Positions 1 to 8,011 of a stretch of DNA of 8,011 nucleotides are shown one piece after another; position 1 is the first letter of the stretch; each line of letters begins with the position of its first letter. The translations under genes and the position numbers were made by a program. The notes under the pieces are model-generated. The model saw nothing but the letters and a program-made list of their open reading frames with translations. It made no database searches and was not told the origin of the DNA. Source of the stretch: JBFWQM01 sp050249455 (lineage in GTDB: Bacteria; Pseudomonadota; Alphaproteobacteria; MPNO01; VGEU01); contig JBFWQM010000240.1 in NCBI GenBank assembly GCA_050249455.1, forward strand, positions 1-8,011, given 5' to 3'.

Positions 1-535
1 ACCAGTCGACCGAGAACTTGATGATCGGCACGTTGACGACCCCGACGAGCGCGAGGATCGCGGCCGCGCGCTCGCCGCGCTGCGGGTCGTCGAAGGCGTG
101 CGCCAGGGCGATCACGCCGAGATAAAGGAAGAACAGGATTAGGACGGAAGTAAGGCGGGCGTCCCACACCCACCATGCCCCCCACATCGGCCGCCCCCAC
201 AGCGAGCCGGTGGCGAGGCAGATCGCGGTGAAGCAGGCCCCGACCGGCGCCGCCGCCAGGGCGACGATGAACGCCAGCGGGTTCTTCCAGATCAGCCCCA
301 TCGCCGAGGCGCCGGCCACGGTGGAGTAGGCGAACAGCGCCATCCACGCCGCCGGGACGTGGACGTACATGATCCGCACCGTCTCGCCCTGCTGGTAGTC
401 GGGCGGCGAGTCGAACAGGGCCAGATAGAGGCCCGCCAGCAGCAGCACGGCGGCAATGCCCGCACACCACGGGAACGCGGCGGCGCTGAGGCGCTCGAAC
501 CGCGCGGGGCTGGCGAACCGGTGCAGCATGGACAT
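1..535 (-). CDS. ccmC: CcmC, heme-handling protein of cytochrome c maturation (3' part outside window)
   Basis: Inner-membrane protein that binds heme at its periplasmic face and, with CcmD, attaches it covalently to the chaperone CcmE in cytochrome c maturation. The first 178 residues are present and the rest lies beyond the left edge. The N-terminal part closely resembles E. coli CcmC as I remember it: DYQQGE at 46-51, then the conserved histidine H59 in the YVHVPAAW context, one of the two axial heme histidines of the family. The tryptophan-rich heme-handling (WWD) signature WGRPMWGAWWVWDARLTS follows at 113-130, then the conserved VNVPIIKFSV segment. The second heme-ligand histidine would fall just past the edge. 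Several hydrophobic membrane segments are visible. The ATG at 535 was chosen; a second ATG two codons later (529) is equally possible, and neither has a strong ribosome binding site. The gene follows ccmB after 79 bases, a wider gap than the ccmA-ccmB overlap. The family assignment is secure. Confidence 0.95.
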   Translation of the reverse strand, partial: MSMLHRFASPARFERLSAAAFPWCAGIAAVLLLAGLYLALFDSPPDYQQGETVRIMYVHVPAAWMALFAYSTVAGASAMGLIWKNPLAFIVALAAAPVGACFTAICLATGSLWGRPMWGAWWVWDARLTSVLILFFLYLGVIALAHAFDDPQRGERAAAILALVGVVNVPIIKFSVDW

Positions 536-614
536 CGATTTAGTCCGGAAAATCCCGAATTAGAAGACACATAGCGCCGCAGCCCCCGGCTAATGACATC
601 CCCGTGAAGCCGCC

Positions 615-1280
615 TTATTCGAGGGCCTGGCGCAGCGCGGCCGATGCCGCCCACGGCGCCAATGCCGCGGCGCCGAGCAGGAGCCCGCCGAGCAGCAGGA
701 GGTGCGGCCGCGCCCCCAGCCCCGTGGTCGCCGCCTCGACCGCCGCGGCGCCGAAGACCAGCACCGGGATCAGCAGCGGCAGCACCAGCAGCGACAGAAG
801 CACCCCGGCGCGCCGCGCCCCCAGGGTCAGCGCCGCGCCGACCGCGCCGACCAGGCTGATGGTCGGCGTGCCGAGCGCCAGCGCGGCGACCAGCGGGCCG
901 TAGCCTTCCGCCGGCAGGTTGAACATGGCGGCGACCACCGGCGCGACGACGACCAGCGGCAGCCCCGTGGTCGCCCAGTGGGCCAGCACCTTGGCCAGCA
1001 CGACCAGCCAGAGCGGGGTCGGCAGCAGCGCGAGCAGCTCCAGGCTGCCGTCCTCGTAGTCCGTCTGGAACAGCCGGTCGAGCGACAGCATGGCGGCCAG
1101 CAGCGCGGTCACCCACACCACCCCCGGCGCCATCCGCGCCAGGATGTTGGGCTCCGGCCCGACGCCGAACGGGAACAGGATCGCGGCCAGCACGAAGAAC
1201 GCGAGCACCGCGGCGGCGTCGCCCGGCTGGCGCCACGCCAGCGCGAGCTCGCGGCCGAGGATCGCCGCGAACGCGCTCAT
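615..1280 (-). CDS. ccmB: CcmB, membrane subunit of the heme ABC transporter complex
   Basis: Integral membrane partner of CcmA. Together with CcmC and CcmD it forms the complex whose ATP hydrolysis releases heme-loaded CcmE. The product is 221 residues, the normal family length, and consists mostly of about six hydrophobic segments. Family landmarks line up with my memory of E. coli CcmB: FPFGVGPEPNILARMAPGVVWV near the first membrane segments, then a DYEDGSLELLALLPTP stretch, LAKVLAHWATTGLPL, GTPTISLVGAVGAALTLG and LLSLLVLPLLIPVLVFG. The start is fixed by an ATGA overlap: ATG is at 1280-1278 and the ccmA stop TGA at 1279-1277. Translation is therefore probably coupled to ccmA, which fits the absence of a strong ribosome binding site. 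Nothing appears truncated. Confidence 0.97.
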   Translation of the reverse strand: MSAFAAILGRELALAWRQPGDAAAVLAFFVLAAILFPFGVGPEPNILARMAPGVVWVTALLAAMLSLDRLFQTDYEDGSLELLALLPTPLWLVVLAKVLAHWATTGLPLVVVAPVVAAMFNLPAEGYGPLVAALALGTPTISLVGAVGAALTLGARRAGVLLSLLVLPLLIPVLVFGAAAVEAATTGLGARPHLLLLGGLLLGAAALAPWAASAALRQALE

Positions 1281-1912
1281 GCCGCGTCCGGCGCGACGGC
1301 GTGGCGGCCGACGTCCACGCCGCGCGCGCCCGGCACGGCCAGCGCGACGTTGGTGGAGACCGCGACGATGCCGCCCGCCCGGCGGTGCGCCGCGATCGCT
1401 GCCTCCACCGCCGCGACCGCGGCCGTGTCGAGCGCGACCGTCGGCTCGTCGAGCAGCCACAGCGGCGCCGGAACGGCGACGATGCGCGCCAGCGCGAGCC
1501 GCCGCCGCTGCCCTGCCGACAGGAAACGCGCCGGCGTGCCGGCCAGCGCGGCAAGGCCGAAGCGGTCGAGCGCCGCCGCGGCGGCGACGCCGTCCACCCC
1601 CGCCAGCCGCAGCCAGACGCCCAAGTTCTGCGCCACCGTCAGCGCCGGCTTGACCGCATCGAGGTGGCCGAGGAAGCGCAGCCGCGCGGCGTGCGTCTCC
1701 GGCGCCTCGGCGATCGGCCGGCCGTCCCACAGGATCCGGCCGGCGGCCGGCGGGGTCAGCCCGGCCATCAGCCGCAACAGGCTCGACTTGCCCGACCCGT
1801 TCGGACCGGTCAGCACCAGCGCGTCGCCGGGGTCGGCCGCGAAGCCGAGGCCGCCGAAGACGATGCGGCCACCGCGCTCGCAGACCAGCCCCTCTCCCCC
1901 GAACAGCGCCAC
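1277..1912 (-). CDS. ccmA: CcmA, ATP-binding subunit of the heme ABC transporter complex (GTG start, altered H-loop)
   Basis: Cytoplasmic ATPase of the CcmAB(CD) complex; hydrolysis drives release of holo-CcmE for c-type cytochrome assembly. The 211 residues carry Walker A GPNGSGKSS at 36-44, the ABC signature LSAGQRRR at 131-138 and Walker B LWLLDEP at 151-157 with the catalytic glutamate E156. Two positions are unusual. The Q-loop position carries leucine (GHLDAVKP, L84), whereas E. coli CcmA has GHQ. The H-loop histidine is asparagine (VSTNVAL, N188, codon at 1351-1349), where relatives read THxxL. The start is GTG at 1912: an in-frame TAA lies 12 codons upstream, no other good start follows it, and the N-terminus then aligns with E. 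coli CcmA. A weak purine stretch (AGGCGGGA) precedes it. It overlaps ccmB by four bases and lies 65 bases after the antiporter stop on the same strand, so it could be co-transcribed with it. Confidence 0.95.
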   Translation of the reverse strand: MALFGGEGLVCERGGRIVFGGLGFAADPGDALVLTGPNGSGKSSLLRLMAGLTPPAAGRILWDGRPIAEAPETHAARLRFLGHLDAVKPALTVAQNLGVWLRLAGVDGVAAAAALDRFGLAALAGTPARFLSAGQRRRLALARIVAVPAPLWLLDEPTVALDTAAVAAVEAAIAAHRRAGGIVAVSTNVALAVPGARGVDVGRHAVAPDAA

Positions 1913-1977
1913 CGCGTCCCGCCTGCCGTTGAGCCGGCGGCGACATTACAGGCGCCGGCCGCGCCGGCAAAGCGGCC
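1913..1977 (-). other. 65-bp spacer between antiporter and ccmA, with a GC palindrome
   Basis: Short spacer on the minus strand between the antiporter stop and the ccmA GTG. It contains GCCGGC at 1954-1959 and again at 1963-1968; because each copy is itself a palindrome, the pair can form a six-base-pair stem. No T-run follows it on either strand, so it is not a convincing intrinsic terminator, and I see no clear promoter. Whether ccmA has its own promoter or is read from the antiporter cannot be settled from the sequence. Confidence 0.4.
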
Positions 1978-3786
<1,809 letters not shown>

Positions 3787-3815
3787 TGCGCCGCGCGACG
3801 ATTCCGGCGCAGCGC

Positions 3816-3829
3816 GCCCGCCATTGCGG
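3816..3829. repeat. Left copy of 14-bp sequence flanking the assembly gap
   Basis: The sequence gcccgccattgcgg ends exactly at the last called base before the Ns and is identical to 3930-3943, which begins exactly at the first called base after them. It probably represents unmerged contig ends rather than a biological repeat. Confidence 0.95.
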
Positions 3830-3929
3830 NNNNNNNNNNNNNNNNNNNNNNNNNNNNNNNNNNNNNNNNNNNNNNNNNNNNNNNNNNNNNNNNNNNNNNN
3901 NNNNNNNNNNNNNNNNNNNNNNNNNNNNN
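3830..3929. other. Assembly gap, exactly 100 undetermined bases
   Basis: A run of exactly 100 Ns, the conventional filler for a scaffold gap of unknown size, so the number carries no length information. It lies in the divergent intergenic region between the antiporter (start 3786) and the exported protein (start 4030). If the identical 14-bp flanks are one overlap, the true intergenic region is about 129 bp. Otherwise unknown sequence, including the antiporter promoter, may be missing. Confidence 0.99.
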
Positions 3930-3943
3930 GCCCGCCATTGCGG
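3930..3943. repeat. Right copy of 14-bp sequence flanking the assembly gap
   Basis: Identical to 3816-3829 and starting at the first base after the Ns. It shares the core cgccattgcg with 3781-3790, the segment that contains the complement of the antiporter start codon. Confidence 0.95.
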
Positions 3944-3964
3944 ATAGCCTGTATCGGCCGTCGA

Positions 3965-3977
3965 CGCCACTGTGGCG
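3965..3977. promoter_or_regulatory. Perfect inverted repeat CGCCAC-T-GTGGCG in the divergent intergenic region
   Basis: Six-base arms around a single central T form a near-continuous dyad between two divergent genes. It lies about 20 bases upstream of the -35 candidate of the rightward promoter. The compact dyad looks more like a protein-binding site than an RNA hairpin, but no regulator family can be named from it and chance occurrence in GC-rich DNA is possible. Confidence 0.3.
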
Positions 3978-3986
3978 ACGCGCATA

Positions 3987-4001
3987 ACGGCGAATTGCCG
4001 T
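3987..4001. promoter_or_regulatory. Perfect inverted repeat ACGGC-GAATT-GCCGT overlapping the -35 element
   Basis: Five-base arms around GAATT. Its right half covers the TTGCCG -35 candidate of the 4030 gene, the position expected for a repressor or activator site. The assignment as an operator is inferred from position and symmetry only. Confidence 0.3.
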
Positions 4002-4023
4002 GCGATGGAACCGGCGCGATAAT
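3995..4023 (+). promoter_or_regulatory. Candidate sigma70-type promoter for the exported protein
   Basis: TTGCCG at 3995-4000 and GATAAT at 4018-4023 are separated by exactly 17 bases, a good match to the housekeeping consensus in an otherwise GC-rich region. The expected transcription start, about seven bases after the -10 element, falls near 4030, the first base of the chosen ATG. The transcript could therefore be leaderless or nearly so. Confidence 0.5.
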
Positions 4024-4029
4024 CGACCG

Positions 4030-5520
4030 ATGCGAAGCATGCGACCGGTGCGGACGATGTTGCTGGCGGCGGCGCTGACGGCCGGGGCCGCGGCGCCGGC
4101 GCTGGCGCAGGGCGGCGGCTGGACCACCTACCGCCAGGGCCGGGTGCAGGTGGAGCATCCCGCCGGTTGGACGGTGCGGGCCGGCGCCGAAGACGGCGCG
4201 GTGTCGGTGACCGGCCGCGGCGGCGAACGGGCCACGATCTGGCCGGTGACGACCGGCGGCGCGCTCGACGCCGGCGGTGCGGCGCGCACGCTGACGGGAC
4301 TGGCGCAGCGCACCGACCCGGACCTGCCGTGGACGGCGCCGCAAGCGGCGGGACCGGCGACGCTGCGCACGCAGGCGCGCGGCCGGGACGCCACCGCCGC
4401 TGCCGCGCTGGCGTGGACCCGGGCGGGCGCCAACTCGGTCGGCCAGGCCTACATCGTGCGCAGCCCGCGCGGCGGGCCGGAGGTCGAGGCGACGTTCGCC
4501 CGCATCCTGTCGAGCTTCCAGGTCGTCGGCAGCCCGCCCGCCGCCAATGCGGCCGCGCCGGGCCTGCCGGCAATGGTACGCTGGACCGACCCGCGCGAGC
4601 AGGCGTTCTTCCTCGAGGTGCCGCAGGGCTGGACGGTGGAAGGCGGCATGTTCCGCGTCGCCGCCGTCGACGTGCGCCAGGCGGTGCGCGCGCGCTCGCC
4701 CGACGGCGCGATCACCGCGTTCGTCGGCGACGCCGCGGTCCCGCCGTTCGCCATGCCGACCGAGACCCTGACGATGACCGGGTTCCGCGAAGGCAGCCAG
4801 TACAGCCCCGGCTATGGCGTCACCTTCACGGTGTCGCGCTATTTGCCCGGCGTGGTGTTCGCCGAGAACTACGGCATCAATGGCATGCGGCAGTTCTGCG
4901 CCGGGGCGCCGGCGGTGCGGCACCGCGCCGAACGGCCGGACACGGTCGCCGCGTTCAACCGCATCCAGCAGCAGTACCAGGGCATCGTCGGCACGACCCT
5001 GACCGCCGGCGAGGTGGCGCTGGCGTGCCCCGGCCGCACCGGCCCGCTGGCCGGCTACGTCTACGCCGGCACCCAGGCGACGGCGATGCCCGGCGGCGCC
5101 GGCGGCATCTGGCACCTCACCTATCTCTACGGCTTCCTGGCGGCCGAGGCGCGCGCCGGCGAGGCGGCGGCCATCCTGGGCCACATGGCGCAGACCCTGC
5201 AGGCCAACCCGCAGTGGCTGGCCATGCAGCAGGGCCTGACCGGCAACGTCTCGCGCATCGTGACCGAGACCGGCAACTACGTCTCCGGCATCGTCAGCAC
5301 GACCTACTGGAACCAGCAGCGCACCTACGACGAGATCGCCCGGCGGCGGTCCAACCAGATCCTGGAGCTGGTCGACACGGTGGACCCGGCGACCGGCGAG
5401 ACGCGCAAGGTTTCCAGCGGCTCCAACTACTACTGGATCGACCACCGCGGCCGGGTGGTCGGCACCGAGATCGCCGCTGCGCCGAACCTCGATTTCCGCC
5501 AGCTGATGCGACTGCCCTGA
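4030..5520 (+). CDS. Exported protein of unknown function with two similar N-terminal units and a C-terminal YYWID segment
   Basis: I do not recognise this gene. The 496-residue product begins with a clear Sec signal peptide: arginines at 2, 5 and 8, a hydrophobic core at about 10-22, and ALA-Q cleavage after residue 26. It is expected in the periplasm, with no lipobox. Two stretches look alike, RVQVEHPAGWTV (W47) and AFFLEVPQGWTV (W201). Each opens a beta-rich segment resembling PsbP/DUF1795-type folds, and the first ends with FARILSSFQ, also typical of those folds. Residues of about 425-496 form a distinct tail with SGSNYYWIDHRGRVVGTE (463-480) and NLDFRQLMRLP at the end. The mature protein has only two cysteines, C290 and C333, a possible disulfide. 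There is no CXXCH heme motif. ATG 4030 was chosen for the signal peptide; ATGs at 4039 and 4057 are in frame, and none has a good ribosome binding site. It is co-directional with acnA, 287 bases upstream of it. Confidence 0.85.
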   Translation: MRSMRPVRTMLLAAALTAGAAAPALAQGGGWTTYRQGRVQVEHPAGWTVRAGAEDGAVSVTGRGGERATIWPVTTGGALDAGGAARTLTGLAQRTDPDLPWTAPQAAGPATLRTQARGRDATAAAALAWTRAGANSVGQAYIVRSPRGGPEVEATFARILSSFQVVGSPPAANAAAPGLPAMVRWTDPREQAFFLEVPQGWTVEGGMFRVAAVDVRQAVRARSPDGAITAFVGDAAVPPFAMPTETLTMTGFREGSQYSPGYGVTFTVSRYLPGVVFAENYGINGMRQFCAGAPAVRHRAERPDTVAAFNRIQQQYQGIVGTTLTAGEVALACPGRTGPLAGYVYAGTQATAMPGGAGGIWHLTYLYGFLAAEARAGEAAAILGHMAQTLQANPQWLAMQQGLTGNVSRIVTETGNYVSGIVSTTYWNQQRTYDEIARRRSNQILELVDTVDPATGETRKVSSGSNYYWIDHRGRVVGTEIAAAPNLDFRQLMRLP

Positions 5521-5550
5521 GCGGCAACAAAGGCTTAATCGGAATCGGGC

Positions 5551-5582
5551 AAAAAAATCGCCGCCGGCTTGCACCGGCGGCG
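5551..5582 (-). terminator. Strong intrinsic terminator reading leftward (minus strand)
   Basis: A perfect nine-base-pair GC-rich stem (CGCCGCCGG at 5559-5567 with CCGGCGGCG at 5574-5582, six-base loop) is followed on the minus strand by an A and seven consecutive Ts (complement of 5557-5551). This is a textbook rho-independent terminator for leftward transcription. On the plus strand the A-run precedes the stem and no T-run follows, so it would work poorly in that direction. No minus-strand protein gene lies immediately to its right, which raises the question of what it terminates. Confidence 0.8.
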
Positions 5583-5592
5583 AGTAGAGGGT

Positions 5593-5608
5593 CCAGCCGT
5601 TAGGCTGG
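5593..5608. other. Perfect hairpin CCAGCC-GTTA-GGCTGG
   Basis: Six-base-pair stem with a four-base loop, the middle of three consecutive stems between the exported protein and acnA. It has no T-run on either side, so it is structural rather than a terminator by itself. Confidence 0.6.
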
Positions 5609-5609
5609 T

Positions 5610-5630
5610 CGGGCGCCAACGCGGCGCCCG
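5610..5630. other. Perfect hairpin with eight-base-pair stem CGGGCGCC / GGCGCCCG
   Basis: Arms at 5610-5617 and 5623-5630 around the loop AACGC. It directly adjoins the 5593-5608 stem with one base between them. Followed on the plus strand by a G-run, so it is not an intrinsic terminator in that direction. Confidence 0.6.
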
Positions 5631-5741
5631 AGGGGGGCTAGAACTCTCCAGATGGAGGGTGAATGTGTTCCGATCCTGGCCCAATCATGGCGAGAATATG
5701 GTATCTGGACACGAAGCCTTGAGGCGGCCGCCCGCTGGCGC

Positions 5742-5769
5742 TTGTGATGGCGGAGCCATCGGCGCTAAT
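5742..5769 (+). promoter_or_regulatory. Candidate acnA promoter
   Basis: TTGTGA at 5742-5747 and GCTAAT at 5764-5769, with a 16-base spacer, each matching four of six consensus positions. A start near 5776 would leave a leader of about 32 bases containing the ribosome binding site. The match is moderate and other promoters further upstream are possible. Confidence 0.35.
5746..5760. promoter_or_regulatory. Perfect dyad GATGGC-GGA-GCCATC within the acnA promoter spacer
   Basis: Six-base arms around GGA, overlapping the end of the -35 candidate and filling most of the spacer, flanked by direct copies of GGCGCT at 5737-5742 and 5761-5766. The position suits a repressor operator. Aconitase genes are commonly under iron, oxygen or carbon control, but this dyad does not match a site I can name. 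Confidence 0.3.
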
Positions 5770-5794
5770 GTCCGCCGCAGCCCCAATTAAGCTT

Positions 5795-5800
5795 GGAGGA
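5795..5800 (+). promoter_or_regulatory. Ribosome binding site of acnA
   Basis: GGAGGA lies seven bases upstream of GTG 5808. It is the best Shine-Dalgarno match near a start in this window and fixes GTG 5808 as the acnA start. Confidence 0.85.
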
Positions 5801-5807
5801 ACCCCCC

Positions 5808-8011
<2,204 letters not shown>

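Larger units (their letters stand above)
5551..5665 (-). ncRNA. Candidate small RNA on the minus strand, ending at the 5551-5582 terminator
   Basis: Read leftward, the region can fold into a series of hairpins. The weakest is CTCCA/TGGAG, within about 5646-5657. Next is an eight-base-pair stem (5610-5617 with 5623-5630), then a six-base-pair stem (CCAGCC 5593-5598 with GGCTGG 5603-5608), and last the nine-base-pair terminator with its T-run. Single-stranded linkers are rich in C and T, including ACCCTCTACTC and CACCCTCC, the latter complementary to Shine-Dalgarno sequences. This is the architecture of a trans-acting small RNA. The 5' end is a guess, since I found no convincing minus-strand promoter, and I cannot match it to a known RNA family. 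The alternative is a terminator that merely blocks antisense transcription. Confidence 0.3.
5521..5807. other. 287-bp intergenic region: hairpin cluster and acnA upstream region
   Basis: No convincing protein gene on either strand. From left to right it holds a seven-A run with a strong hairpin (a minus-strand terminator), two more perfect hairpins up to 5630, a lower-GC stretch from about 5640 to 5720, then a candidate promoter, a dyad and the ribosome binding site of acnA. No plus-strand hairpin is followed by a T-run, so termination after the exported protein is not explained by an intrinsic terminator in the plus direction. Confidence 0.7.

Noticed and set aside
1954..1968. GCCGGC pair between antiporter and ccmA as a transcription terminator
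   Set aside because: No T-run on either side, and six-base GC palindromes are common in DNA of this composition.
4167..5603. Alternative plus-strand frame overlapping the exported protein
   Set aside because: Arg/Gly/Pro-rich with no signal peptide or domain. The 4030 frame has a clean signal peptide and plausible folded sequence.
5551..5665. Identification of the hairpin cluster as a known RNA such as 6S, SRP RNA or tmRNA
   Set aside because: The long bulged rod of 6S, the SRP core loop and a tRNA-like end are all absent, so only an unnamed candidate is justified.
5569..5790. Small plus-strand open frame of 73 codons before acnA
   Set aside because: It starts inside the terminator hairpin, has no ribosome binding site, and its composition follows the repeats rather than a protein.

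Overview
The window is very GC-rich (roughly 70%) and reads as the chromosome of an alphaproteobacterium, probably Rhodospirillales-like. That placement is an inference from the gene set, the GC content and the protein sequences; no rRNA gene is present. It comes from a draft assembly, because 100 undetermined bases lie at 3830-3929.

Layout: two gene blocks diverge from about 3.8-4.0 kb. Leftward (minus strand), in transcription order, are a CvrA/NhaP2-type cation/proton antiporter (3786 to 1978), then ccmA (1912 to 1277), ccmB (1280 to 615) and ccmC (535 to beyond the left edge). Rightward (plus strand) are an unrecognised exported protein (4030-5520) and acnA, aconitase A (5808 to beyond the right edge). 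The intergenic stretch 3787-4029 holds the assembly gap and a plausible promoter for the exported protein. The stretch 5521-5807 holds three consecutive hairpins, a clear minus-strand intrinsic terminator and a plausible acnA promoter with a good ribosome binding site.

How the genes work together: CcmA (ATPase) and CcmB (membrane subunit) form an ABC unit. With CcmC and CcmD, this unit loads heme onto CcmE and releases holo-CcmE for c-type cytochrome maturation in the periplasm. AcnA runs the citrate/isocitrate step of the TCA cycle. The antiporter exchanges monovalent cations (K+ in characterised relatives) for protons at the inner membrane. I recall that acnA and ccmABC sit next to each other in divergent orientation in several other alphaproteobacteria, so the antiporter and the exported protein may be an insertion into a conserved neighbourhood.

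Most of the window is ordinary housekeeping. The points worth a second look are: an identical 14-bp sequence at both lips of the gap, suggesting a false gap; a strong minus-strand terminator downstream of no recognisable minus-strand gene, suggesting a small RNA; the loss of the H-loop histidine in CcmA; the two-unit exported protein with a possibly leaderless start; and inverted repeats placed on promoter elements. I did not find a clearly new multi-gene system.
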